From: Paraglaciecola chathamensis S18K6
GTDB lineage: Bacteria > Pseudomonadota > Gammaproteobacteria > Enterobacterales > Alteromonadaceae
Reading direction: 5' to 3'
Length of the DNA stretch: 64,000 nt
Assembly: GCA_000314955.1 (NCBI GenBank)
Contig: BAEM01000007.1
Span: 296,246-360,245, forward strand
In this document: positions 27,386 through 35,341 of the stretch, piece after piece
Numbering within the stretch: the first letter of the stretch is position 1
Layout of the letters: the number at the start of each line of letters is the position of its first letter
Notes under the pieces: generated by a model
Told to the model about the DNA's origin: nothing
What the model saw: only the letters and a program-made list of their open reading frames with translations
The model's database searches: none
Made by a program: the position numbers and the translations under genes

Positions 27386-27964
27386 GTGTTAAATTACCAT
27401 TCAAAATTACTCATTGGCGCTTTGTTAACGCTTACTCTTTTGCAAGGCTGCGCAGCCTTAGTGGTAGGCGCCGGTGTGGGAGCTGCTTCGGCCGCCCACG
27501 ATCGTCGCTCTTTGGGGACTCAACTAGACGATAAGACAGTATCGAGCCGCATATCTATTGCCTTATCTGATAATAAAGCGATTGACGAGCAAGCTAATAT
27601 CCACGTTCATGTTTTCAATGGCTCTGTACTGTTAGTCGGTCAAGCGCCCAGTGAAACGCTAATCAATCAAGCACAAGTCGCGGCAACATCGGTCAAAAAC
27701 ATTGAAAAACTGCATAACCAAATTCGTTTGGGATCTCCGGTATCGGCAAGCACCACAACACACGACGTGTGGTTAACATCAAAAATTAAAGCGAACTTAG
27801 TGGCCGACAAACGTATTGACGGTTTTCATATTCACGTTGCTGTAGAAAATTCAGAAGTCTTTTTGATGGGTTTAGTTAGTACTAAGGAAGCAGAAATCGC
27901 GGCGACCATAGCGCGCAATATTGACGGGGTAAAACAAGTCATTAAAGCGTTTGAGTATTTATAA
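27386..27964 (+). CDS. dolP: Outer-membrane lipoprotein with two BON domains
   Basis: 192 residues. A signal ends in the lipobox LLQGC with lipidated C22, followed by two BON domains (~50-115 and ~130-192; VHVFNGSVLLVGQAPSE and VENSEVFLMGLV). It matches E. coli DolP (YraP), which binds anionic phospholipid at the outer membrane and supports envelope integrity and BAM function. The start is a GTG behind AGGAATAATGAC. It is the last gene of the operon, followed by a bidirectional terminator. Confidence 0.94.
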   Translation: MLNYHSKLLIGALLTLTLLQGCAALVVGAGVGAASAAHDRRSLGTQLDDKTVSSRISIALSDNKAIDEQANIHVHVFNGSVLLVGQAPSETLINQAQVAATSVKNIEKLHNQIRLGSPVSASTTTHDVWLTSKIKANLVADKRIDGFHIHVAVENSEVFLMGLVSTKEAEIAATIARNIDGVKQVIKAFEYL

Positions 27965-27974
27965 TCCGAAAATA

Positions 27975-28002
27975 AAAAAGGTGCCATTTGGCACCTTTTT
28001 TT
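27975..28002. terminator. Bidirectional terminator between dolP and sspB
   Basis: AAAAAGGTGCC / GGCACCTTTTTTT with a 4-nt loop (GC stem 27980-27985 / 27990-27995). T runs are present on both strands. It serves the converging dolP (plus) and sspB (minus). Confidence 0.92.
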
Positions 28003-28020
28003 GACTTAGTATCGGCTAAC

Positions 28021-28452
28021 TTACTTAACAATCGTTAAATTGGGTTTGCCCTTCTTGCCTTTACTCGGTGCTGACTTGGGATCAGGTGTATCTGAGGATT
28101 GAACCGGCGTCGGCATTAAATCACTACCATCACCTTCAAAATCATCTTCCGGTGTAAACACCGTGCCTGCACCATTTTCTTTAGCATATATGGCCAACAC
28201 AGCCTTACAAGGTACAACGATATTACGTGGTACACCGCCAAAGCGAGCATCGAAGGTTATTTCCTCATTACCCAGTAATAACTTGCCACAAGATGCAGGA
28301 GACACGTTAAGCACTATCTGACCATCGCGTACATGTTCTTGAGGCACCAAAGTACCTGATACATGCGCATCAACCACAATGTAGGGCGTCAAATTGTTAT
28401 CCACAATCCATTCATAGAATGCACGGAGTAAATAAGGTTGATTTGATGTCAT
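28021..28452 (-). CDS. sspB: ClpXP protease specificity-enhancing factor
   Basis: 143 residues from the ATG at 28452 (GGGAAG seven bases before). The N-terminal substrate-binding domain (RAFYEWIVDNNLTPYIVVDA, NVSPAS, FDARFGG) is followed by an acidic/proline linker. The C-terminal tail KPNLTIVK is the ClpX-docking peptide. It delivers ssrA-tagged proteins to ClpXP. It lies directly after sspA, as in E. coli. Confidence 0.96.
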   Translation of the reverse strand: MTSNQPYLLRAFYEWIVDNNLTPYIVVDAHVSGTLVPQEHVRDGQIVLNVSPASCGKLLLGNEEITFDARFGGVPRNIVVPCKAVLAIYAKENGAGTVFTPEDDFEGDGSDLMPTPVQSSDTPDPKSAPSKGKKGKPNLTIVK

Positions 28453-28466
28453 ATTGTCACTTCCCA

Positions 28467-29099
28467 CTAAAGAGGGTTATGAATTTCGCGTTCTTGGTCG
28501 GTCAAAGAGGCTTTGAACGAACTTCTTTCAAAAATACGATTCATGTAAGTACGTACATCTTTCGCACCATTTCCAGTCAATTCAATACCAAGCGAAGGTA
28601 AACGCCATAATAGCGGTGCTAGGTAGCAATCAACCAAACTGAATTCTTCACTCATGAAGAAAGGTGTTTCTGCAAATAATGGCGCTAAGCTTAACAAGGC
28701 TTCGCGTAACTCATTACGCGCAGTTGCTACATCGCCTTTACCCGCTAGAATTTGCTCTGCAAGCACGTACCAGTCATTCTGAATACGATGCATAGTCAAA
28801 CGGCTTTGGCCACGAGATACAGGGTATACAGGCATCAATGGAGGGTGAGGAAAACGTTCATCCAAGTATTCCATGATGATATGAGAATTATAAAGCACTA
28901 GCTCTCTATCTACCAAGGTGGGAACTGTGCCATATGGATTCAAATCAATTAAATCTTCAGACAGATTGTTCTTCTCAATATAGCTGATTTCAACTCCCAC
29001 ACCTTTCTCAGCAAGTACAATTCGCACTTGATGACTATAAATATCAATGGTGTCTGAGAACAACGTCATGATAGAACGTTTATTTGTGGCTACAGCCAT
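28467..29099 (-). CDS. sspA: Stringent starvation protein A
   Basis: 210 residues from the ATG at 29099, chosen for the strong AGGAGGA seven bases upstream. A GST fold: thioredoxin-like N-terminus (MTLFSDTIDIYSHQVRI, NPYGTVPTLVD) and helical C-terminus (SLVDCYLAPLLWRL). SspA is a catalytically inactive GST homologue that binds RNA polymerase during starvation and stress. Its position between petC and sspB is conserved. Confidence 0.95.
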   Translation of the reverse strand: MAVATNKRSIMTLFSDTIDIYSHQVRIVLAEKGVGVEISYIEKNNLSEDLIDLNPYGTVPTLVDRELVLYNSHIIMEYLDERFPHPPLMPVYPVSRGQSRLTMHRIQNDWYVLAEQILAGKGDVATARNELREALLSLAPLFAETPFFMSEEFSLVDCYLAPLLWRLPSLGIELTGNGAKDVRTYMNRIFERSSFKASLTDQEREIHNPL

Positions 29100-29239
29100 T
29101 AAGCTTCCTCCTAAATTCAGATTTTCTGCTGTCTTTATTTCATTAAAAAACATCTGGAAAACCCAATTATTACTATTTTAACGCCTTAAGTAAGGTCATA
29201 TTAATAGCAAAACGGTAAATTAATCTACCAGTGATAAGA

Positions 29240-29258
29240 AAGGGGCGCTGAGCCCCTT
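29240..29258 (-). terminator. Probable terminator after petC
   Basis: Perfect 7-bp stem AAGGGGC (29240-29246) / GCCCCTT (29252-29258) with a 5-nt loop. The T tract on the minus strand is short (TCTTATC). It lies 35 bp past the petC stop. Confidence 0.55.
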
Positions 29259-29293
29259 AAAATTTTGCGGATTATACATTAACTTTTGTTGAA

Positions 29294-30028
29294 TTAATGC
29301 ACATCTCTCCAATAATCTTTCTTGAGCAAGTAAATAAGTACAAAGAATACCAATAAGAAGACCAATACCCAACGGCCGATACTTTCAGACTCTAAACGTG
29401 ATGGCTCACCGGTATAAACCAGGTAATTCACTAAGTCTAAAACAGCGCTGTCATATTCTTCTGGGCTTAACTCCCCAGTACCATCAGACTTGATACCCAC
29501 ATAACGATCAACCATTTCGCCGTCGACCATATGCTGCTCAGTTGTTTTGCGCGGCAGACCTTGTAGCTCTTGCAACACATGAGGCATCCCCACTTCTGGG
29601 AACACTAAGTTGTTCACACCGAATGGGCGGCTTTCGTCAACGTAGAAAGTGCGTAAGTAGGTATACAACCAATCAGCACCACGTACACGTGCAACTAAGG
29701 TTAAGTCTGGAGGTGGAGCACCAAACCACTTAGCAGCCGACTCAGAAGGCATACCATTTTTGATAAACTCGCCTGGTTTTTCGCCAGTGAATTGCAAGTT
29801 TTCTTGACCAAGCTCAACGGGAATACCTAAATCGGCAAACGCACGCTGATAGCGTTGGTACTGCATTTGGTGACAACCTAAACAGTAATTTTGGAAGAGT
29901 TTGGCACCGTTTTGCAACGATGCTTTGTCGGTTAAATCATAGTTAGCGGTGTCTAAATGTACACCACCACCTGCTGCAAACACTGCATTTGGCAATAAAA
30001 ATGCTAAAACGAGTATTAACTTCTTCAT
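29294..30028 (-). CDS. petC: Cytochrome c1 of the bc1 complex
   Basis: 244 residues. Signal peptide ~1-18. The heme c site is C49-LG-C52-H53 (NYCLGCHQMQYQRY). A C-terminal membrane anchor (~218-238, WVLVFLLVFFVLIYLL) ends in a basic tail. It accepts electrons from the Rieske protein and passes them to soluble or membrane cytochrome c. Its ATG overlaps the petB stop (ATGA). Confidence 0.96.
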   Translation of the reverse strand: MKKLILVLAFLLPNAVFAAGGGVHLDTANYDLTDKASLQNGAKLFQNYCLGCHQMQYQRYQRAFADLGIPVELGQENLQFTGEKPGEFIKNGMPSESAAKWFGAPPPDLTLVARVRGADWLYTYLRTFYVDESRPFGVNNLVFPEVGMPHVLQELQGLPRKTTEQHMVDGEMVDRYVGIKSDGTGELSPEEYDSAVLDLVNYLVYTGEPSRLESESIGRWVLVFLLVFFVLIYLLKKDYWRDVH

Positions 30029-31293
30029 CCTGTAATCCTCGCTGGAACTGGCTTAGTTTTTTCATTCTTGCTGTAAATCCACAGTAAGAAGAAGAAACCG
30101 AAGTACATTATGGTCAAAATTTGCGAAGCAATAATTTTCCAAGCTTCTTGTGGTGTGCCACCTAAATACCCAAGGAAGATAAACACGCCGGCAAATACGA
30201 TCAGGTTCCAACGGTGTAAGCCGCAACGGTAGCGCCAAGACTTAACACGTCCTCGGTCAATCCAAGGAAGCAATGCAAGCGCAACAATCGCCGCAAACAT
30301 ACAAATTACACCACCAAGTTTATGAGGCACCGCTTTCAAAATCGCATAGAAAGGCGTGAAGTACCAAACAGGGAAAATGTGCTCAGGTGTTTTAAGCGGG
30401 TTAGCAATCTCAAAGTTAGGATGCTCTAAGAAGTAGCCCCCCATTCCTGGGTTAAAGAACATAACGTAACAGAACGCAATCAAGAACAAGCTAAACGCAA
30501 CCAGATCTTTTAACACAATGTGCGGGAAGAAAGGCACAATGTCATCGACAATATCGTACTTACTTGTGTAGTACTCATGCATCTTAAACTTGGTTTTTTC
30601 TTCTTCTGTTAGCGAGCCCTTCTTACGCTTAACATCGGTGCCGTCAGGGTTATTTGAGCCCACTTCATGAAGTGCCACTATATGCAAAAACACCAGAATA
30701 ACGATAACGAGAGGTAGCGCAATAACATGCAAAGCGAAGAATCGATTTAATGTTGCCCCAGAGATAACGTAGTCACCTTGAATCCAAATAACTAAGTCTG
30801 GACCAATAACAGGAATAGCACTGAACAAAGATACGATTACTTGTGCGCCCCAATATGACATTTGACCCCAAGGTAATACATACCCCATGAATGCTTCAGC
30901 CATTAGTGCCAAGTAAATGAACATACCAAACAACCACAGTAGCTCACGTGGTTTCTGGTAAGAACCGTAAATCATGCCACGGAACATGTGCAGATAAACC
31001 ACAATAAAGAACGCTGAAGCGCCTGTACTGTGCATGTAACGTAATATCCAACCGTATTCAACATCACGCATGATGTATTCAACCGAAGCGAATGCGCGCT
31101 CAGCTGAAGGCTCAAAACTCATGGTTAACCAAATACCGGTCACCAACTGATTTACTAGTACGATGGTGGCTAAAAAGCCAAACACGTACCAAAAGTTCAT
31201 GTTGCGCGGTGCGGGGTATTGAATCGCATGCATGTTAGCCACACGCATAATGGGTAAGCGATATTCAATCCAATCCATTAAATTTTTGAACAT
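30025..31293 (-). CDS. petB: Cytochrome b of the bc1 complex
   Basis: 422 residues from the ATG at 31293. There are about eight membrane helices with the heme-ligating histidine pairs in GWILRYMHSTGAS / HMFRG and FALHVIAL / FLHIVALHE. The quinol-site PEW-type motif reads PVWYF here, within a PEHIFPVWYF context. It forms the quinol-oxidising core in the inner membrane. The start lies 1 bp after the petA stop. Confidence 0.96.
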   Translation of the reverse strand: MFKNLMDWIEYRLPIMRVANMHAIQYPAPRNMNFWYVFGFLATIVLVNQLVTGIWLTMSFEPSAERAFASVEYIMRDVEYGWILRYMHSTGASAFFIVVYLHMFRGMIYGSYQKPRELLWLFGMFIYLALMAEAFMGYVLPWGQMSYWGAQVIVSLFSAIPVIGPDLVIWIQGDYVISGATLNRFFALHVIALPLVIVILVFLHIVALHEVGSNNPDGTDVKRKKGSLTEEEKTKFKMHEYYTSKYDIVDDIVPFFPHIVLKDLVAFSLFLIAFCYVMFFNPGMGGYFLEHPNFEIANPLKTPEHIFPVWYFTPFYAILKAVPHKLGGVICMFAAIVALALLPWIDRGRVKSWRYRCGLHRWNLIVFAGVFIFLGYLGGTPQEAWKIIASQILTIMYFGFFFLLWIYSKNEKTKPVPARITG

Positions 31294-31294
31294 G

Positions 31295-31927
31295 TTATGC
31301 CGCCCCTTCTTCGGAACCAATCAAGATGGTGTTGTCATCTATATACATATACGGTGGAACAACCAAGTTAAGAGGTGCAGGAACATTATTAAATACACGG
31401 CCAGCCATATCAAATTTTGAACCATGACATGGACAATGGAAGCCCTCAGGAACACCTTCAACGTATTCTTCAAATGCACCATCTTTTAGATGCTGAGGTG
31501 AACAACCCAGGTGAGTACAGATACCCACTAGCACTGAGTATTCTGGTTTAATCGAACGATATGAATTTCGAGCAAACTCAGGCTGCTGATCTTGTTCAGA
31601 GTTAGGATCTTTCAACAAATCATCAATTTGGGTCAATGAGTCAAGTAATTCGGGTGTACGTCTGGTGATCCAAACTGGCTTACTGCGCCAAATCACGCGA
31701 ATAAGCTGCCCAGGCTCGATTTTACTTATATCTGCTTCTACATCAGCACCTGCTGCTCGTGCTTTCACGCTTGGGTTCCATGACCCGATGAAAGGTATAG
31801 CAGCACCTGCGACACCGACACCACCGACAACAGACGTAGCGACAGTCAAAAAGCGACGTCGGTTATTGTCTTGCGGTTGGTTTTCGGTAACAGACGAATC
31901 ATTCGCATCTAATGATACATTGCTCAT
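31295..31927 (-). CDS. petA: Rieske iron-sulfur subunit of the bc1 complex
   Basis: 210 residues. The N-terminus has a Tat-type anchor (NNRRRFLTVATSVVGGVGVA, ~21-40). The [2Fe-2S] ligands lie in CTHLGC and CPCHGS. It transfers electrons from quinol at cytochrome b to cytochrome c1. It is the first gene of petABC, with its promoter in 31928-32138 behind the rpsI terminator. Confidence 0.96.
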   Translation of the reverse strand: MSNVSLDANDSSVTENQPQDNNRRRFLTVATSVVGGVGVAGAAIPFIGSWNPSVKARAAGADVEADISKIEPGQLIRVIWRSKPVWITRRTPELLDSLTQIDDLLKDPNSEQDQQPEFARNSYRSIKPEYSVLVGICTHLGCSPQHLKDGAFEEYVEGVPEGFHCPCHGSKFDMAGRVFNNVPAPLNLVVPPYMYIDDNTILIGSEEGAA

Positions 31928-32138
31928 CCAATAATCTCCGAGGGTTGAATTTGCTCATACTTCTTTGTCAAAAGCTTTAAATAGCTTACGTACTAAAAGA
32001 AGTTATAGTTTTGTCATTAACCGAAAATGATAAAAGAAAACCCACAATAAATACAAGGAATTCGTCAATAAAACAAAGAAATACCGAGACTTAAGAGGGA
32101 AATTTGTACAAGACGGCGTTTTAGCCGAATAACGGCCA

Positions 32139-32164
32139 AAAAAAACCCGGCAATCGCCGGGTTT
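32139..32164 (-). terminator. Rho-independent terminator of rplM-rpsI
   Basis: Perfect 9-bp stem AAACCCGGC (32143-32151) / GCCGGGTTT (32156-32164) with a 4-nt loop. A long T run follows on the minus strand. Confidence 0.92.
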
Positions 32165-32181
32165 CGAATTCGTAAAAACGA

Positions 32182-32574
32182 TTAACGTTTTGAGAACTGT
32201 GGACGCTTACGCGCTTTATGTAGACCCACTTTCTTACGCTCAACTTTACGTGCATCACGGGTTACGAAACCAGCTTTGCGTAGAGAAGGACGAAGTGTCT
32301 CATCAAATTCCATCAACGCACGAGTGATACCGTGACGGATAGCGCCAGCTTGGCCACTGATTCCGCCGCCAGCTACTGTGACGTAAAGATCGAATTTTTC
32401 AGTCATCTCAACCAATTCAAGTGGTTGACGAACAATCATTCGTGCTGTTTCACGACCGAAGAATTCATCTAGAGGACGTTTGTTAACGATGATGTTACCA
32501 CTACCTGCACGAAGGAAAACACGAGCGGTAGAGCTTTTGCGGCGACCAGTGCCGTAGTATTGAGTATCTGCCAT
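32182..32574 (-). CDS. rpsI: 30S ribosomal protein S9
   Basis: 130 residues, full length. [15 protein letters not shown] at the N-terminus, [19 protein letters not shown] in the middle, and the basic tail ending [16 protein letters not shown] ([11 protein letters not shown]), whose last arginine contacts P-site tRNA. It follows rplM by 12 bp. Confidence 0.98.
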   Translation of the reverse strand: MADTQYYGTGRRKSSTARVFLRAGSGNIIVNKRPLDEFFGRETARMIVRQPLELVEMTEKFDLYVTVAGGGISGQAGAIRHGITRALMEFDETLRPSLRKAGFVTRDARKVERKKVGLHKARKRPQFSKR

Positions 32575-32586
32575 TTTCTATGCTCC

Positions 32587-33015
32587 TTAAATGTCTAAGA
32601 CTTGAGGCTGTTGAGCAGCGTGTTTATGCTCAGGACCAGCGAAGACTTTCATTTTGCGGAACATATCGCGTCCAAGAGGACCTTTTGGCAACATACCTTT
32701 AACCGCTTTTTCAATGATCATCTCTGGCTTGAAGGCTTGTAACTTCTCAAAGTTAGTCTCTTTAAGACCGCCTGGGTAACCAGTGTGAGAGTAGTACATT
32801 TTACCTTTGGCTTTGTTGCCAGTAACAACTACTTTCTCTGCGTTGATCACAACAATGTAATCCCCTGTGTCCACATGAGGTGTGTACTCAGGCTTATGCT
32901 TTCCGCGTAAACGGCTAGCAATTTCAGTCGCTAAGCGACCTAGTGTTTTGTCTGCGGCGTCTACCACATACCATTCACGTTTTACCGTTTCAGGTTTTGC
33001 AACAAAAGTTTTCAT
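32587..33015 (-). CDS. rplM: 50S ribosomal protein L13
   Basis: 142 residues, full length. [49 protein letters not shown] and MLPKGPLGR are all standard L13. It is the first gene of the rplM-rpsI operon. A hairpin in its leader is listed separately. Confidence 0.98.
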   Translation of the reverse strand: MKTFVAKPETVKREWYVVDAADKTLGRLATEIASRLRGKHKPEYTPHVDTGDYIVVINAEKVVVTGNKAKGKMYYSHTGYPGGLKETNFEKLQAFKPEMIIEKAVKGMLPKGPLGRDMFRKMKVFAGPEHKHAAQQPQVLDI

Positions 33016-33335
33016 CTAATATTACCCAAAAAATATATGTCTAAATGTTACGTTGTTTCTGTTATTTCAAACCGAGGTTTGCAACCACAGAAACCGCTAA
33101 AATCAATACCATGACCCCTTCGAGTCGTATGATTCTTCCACTTTCCCAAAGTGGGTGTAACTGGGCAGGGCGCGAATTATACAGATGTTTTCATTAAACG
33201 CGAGCAGAAATTGCGCATTTTTATTAGGAATTAACAAGAAAAATAATCACAACTTGCTATGAGCAGCGGGCATTACAGGGGATTTGCCTCGGCACAAATC
33301 CTCTGTAAAGGCACAAGGTTCATAGCGAATTTATG
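33016..33335 (-). promoter_or_regulatory. rplM upstream region with leader hairpin
   Basis: 320 bp without a gene. It should contain the rplM-rpsI promoter. A perfect hairpin CCACTTT (33138-33144) / AAAGTGG (33148-33154) with a 3-nt CCC loop lies ~120 bp before the rplM ATG and could be a leader structure. Further upstream is the compound inverted repeat at 33256-33326. Confidence 0.5.
33256..33326. repeat. Compound inverted repeat (nested hairpin) upstream of rplM
   Basis: Inner arms TTACAGGGGATTTG (33273-33286) and CAAATCCTCTGTAA (33295-33308) are 14 bp with one non-Watson-Crick position: a G-U pair on plus-strand RNA, an A-C mismatch on minus-strand RNA. Outer arms GCTATGA (33256-33262) and TCATAGC (33320-33326) are perfect. 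It lies between the CBS-protein stop and the rplM leader. There is no T tract. It may be a structured RNA, a terminator without U run, or a small mobile palindrome. Confidence 0.7.
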
Positions 33336-33923
33336 CTATCCGTACGCTTTAAATAAAGGGGCTTCACTATACACTTCGTTGAATATGTCGAAAAAGCTTG
33401 GGCTGACGCTCAAATTCATCGCAATTCCTAAGCCTTTGGCCAAATCACTGGCTGAAACAATGCCCCGTATCTGATGCTCCTCACTATCAACCACCAAGCA
33501 GTGTTGCAAGCCGTTGGTTTTAAGCATTCCTACTACGTCACCAACACTCGAACGTTGTAATTCTCGATATAAGATGACTTTTAAATCTTCTTTACCGCGC
33601 ATAAAGTGACGCACGCAGAGATCAGGTCTTTCGATACCTGAGGCAATACGCTTTATTTTCTCCTGATCGTTTAAATCATCCAGGCTGATAACACCGATAA
33701 ATTTATTGCTAGTGTCTAAAACAATTTTAAGACGCACTTTCTCTTCAATCATACGCTGTTCCACTTCAGAAATAGGCGTATCGGCTTGAATAACTATCGG
33801 TTTCGTTTTTTTGAAATCAGTAAATACGGAGGTCGCTGGCGATTCTAAGTTAATGCCTTGAAACGTTTCAGGCCATGCTAATTCATCTAATTGGTTTAGT
33901 TCGTAAAGGGCTATATTTTTCAT
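33336..33923 (-). CDS. CBS-domain protein
   Basis: 195 residues from the ATG at 33923 (AGGAAGAAG before it). Two tandem CBS motifs: TPISEVEQRMIEEKVRLKIV with GVISLDDLND (~48-85), and SSVGDVVGMLKTNGLQHCLV with GIVSASDLAKGLG (~125-170). CBS pairs bind adenosine nucleotides and act as energy sensors. It has no fused enzymatic or membrane domain, so the partner it regulates is unknown. Confidence 0.85.
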   Translation of the reverse strand: MKNIALYELNQLDELAWPETFQGINLESPATSVFTDFKKTKPIVIQADTPISEVEQRMIEEKVRLKIVLDTSNKFIGVISLDDLNDQEKIKRIASGIERPDLCVRHFMRGKEDLKVILYRELQRSSVGDVVGMLKTNGLQHCLVVDSEEHQIRGIVSASDLAKGLGIAMNLSVSPSFFDIFNEVYSEAPLFKAYG

Positions 33924-34030
33924 GATCTTCTTCCTAAACCTTAATGCCGGTCTAACCCACATTAAGATTTTTTTAATTAATTTATTTACACCATTGCGAA
34001 GAGCAATGCGTGAACCGAATGATGGATAAA

Positions 34031-34333
34031 TTAACCAGCGGAAGGAGGCGCTCTAATACTGCTAGCGTCGTAAGTGGAACGAAATGAAGGCTGGCCAGAG
34101 TTAATGTAGCCAGTTTGTTTGGCTTTATTGGGCAACTCAGGAAGCGTAAAGCCAATATAGAAGTGCTCATCGCGATCATCAGCTTCTTGGGATAATTGCA
34201 ATGATTGAGACTCAAATGCGTCTGATAACAACGCACTGCGTTCGATATTTACATTGCCACTGCTCGCCGCTCGTCCCTCAACGCTGAGTAACGAGAACAA
34301 TAAAGGTAATAACAGGACAAGAAACTTATTCAT
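34031..34333 (-). CDS. Small secreted protein of unknown function
   Basis: 100 residues. A clear signal peptide ~1-22 (FLVLLLPLLFSLLSVEGRAA) is followed by a mature part of ~78 residues with no cysteine and no recognisable domain. The segment DEHFYIGFTLPELPNKAKQ looks folded; the C-terminus is serine- and proline-rich. I do not recognise the family. It lies between the CBS gene and mazG on the same strand, with 160 bp upstream of it for a promoter. Confidence 0.6.
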   Translation of the reverse strand: MNKFLVLLLPLLFSLLSVEGRAASSGNVNIERSALLSDAFESQSLQLSQEADDRDEHFYIGFTLPELPNKAKQTGYINSGQPSFRSTYDASSIRAPPSAG

Positions 34334-34495
34334 AATCTAACGCGATTAATTAAACGCAACACCTCACAAGCTTAAATATTAATTAGTTTGTACACTCAAC
34401 TTAAATCTACACCGAGTGGCTAAAAAGTGAAATCAAAGTTTGTAACAAGGAGCAACAAAGCGAATCACCCTCGATGCTGATCTTTAGGCCATAAG

Positions 34496-35341
34496 TCACT
34501 TGGAAAGTCCTTTCGCTTGCTGCCAAAAGGTTTCTAACTCATCTAGGCTTGTTTCATGAACCGCTTGCCCTTTTTGTTGGGCAATAAGTTCAACCTGCCT
34601 AAAGCGTTGCTCGAATTTATTCGATGCTCTGCGCAAAGCAGTTTGTGCATCCACATTGACGTGACGAGCTAAATTCACAACAGAAAAAAGCACATCTCCG
34701 ATTTCATCCTCAATCGCAGCTTGCTCTGGGTTAGGGGCATCGACTTCAGCCATCACCTCTTCAATTTCTTCTTGTAGCTTGTCCAATACTGGCTGTAACT
34801 CTGGCCAGTCGAAACCCGATTTTGCGCACTTTTGCTGGAGTTTTTGTGCTCGAAGCAGAGGGGACATGCCTTTAGGCACGTGGGCTAAAATACTGTTGTC
34901 TGTGGACTTACCGGCGGCCATGCGTTCTTGCGCTTTGATCTTCTCCCATTGCCCCTTTTCAACCGACGCGACACTACCACTTTCATCAGCGAAAATATGT
35001 GGATGCCGGCGGCGTAACTTAGCACAAATCCCTTTTACCACATCATCAAACGCAAAGGCTTCTTGCTCTTGTGCCATTTGTGCATAAAAGACAACTTGAA
35101 AGAGTAAATCTCCTAGTTCATCTCGAATGTCTGTCATATCGCCTTTATCGATGGCGTCAGCAACCTCATAGGCCTCTTCAATCGTATAGGGCACTATGCT
35201 GGCAAACGTTTGCTGTTTATCCCAGTCACAACCATGCTTAGGATCACGTAAGGTACGCATAATGCTAAGCAACTCGCTTAATGCACTTTCACTAGAGCTG
35301 CCGACTTTATCATTTGTATCTTGTGGCGAAAAAGAGGTCAT
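34496..35341 (-). CDS. mazG: Nucleoside triphosphate pyrophosphohydrolase
   Basis: 281 residues with two MazG domains. The first has EEAYEVADAID and DELGDLLFQVVFYAQ (~54-90); the second has EEIEEVMAEVD and DEIGDVLFSVVNLARH (~190-230). Their EExxE / ExxD sites bind magnesium and hydrolyse NTPs to NMPs. Its ATG overlaps the relA stop by one base, so it is coupled to relA, as in E. coli. Confidence 0.95.
   Translation of the reverse strand: MTSFSPQDTNDKVGSSSESALSELLSIMRTLRDPKHGCDWDKQQTFASIVPYTIEEAYEVADAIDKGDMTDIRDELGDLLFQVVFYAQMAQEQEAFAFDDVVKGICAKLRRRHPHIFADESGSVASVEKGQWEKIKAQERMAAGKSTDNSILAHVPKGMSPLLRAQKLQQKCAKSGFDWPELQPVLDKLQEEIEEVMAEVDAPNPEQAAIEDEIGDVLFSVVNLARHVNVDAQTALRRASNKFEQRFRQVELIAQQKGQAVHETSLDELETFWQQAKGLSK

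Noticed and set aside
33259..33474. 71-codon plus-strand frame upstream of rplM
   Set aside because: It crosses the compound inverted repeat and the end of the CBS gene and has no recognisable protein character.
33982..34236. 84-codon minus-strand frame overlapping the small secreted protein
   Set aside because: The alternative frame has a clean signal peptide and start; this one looks like an out-of-frame shadow.
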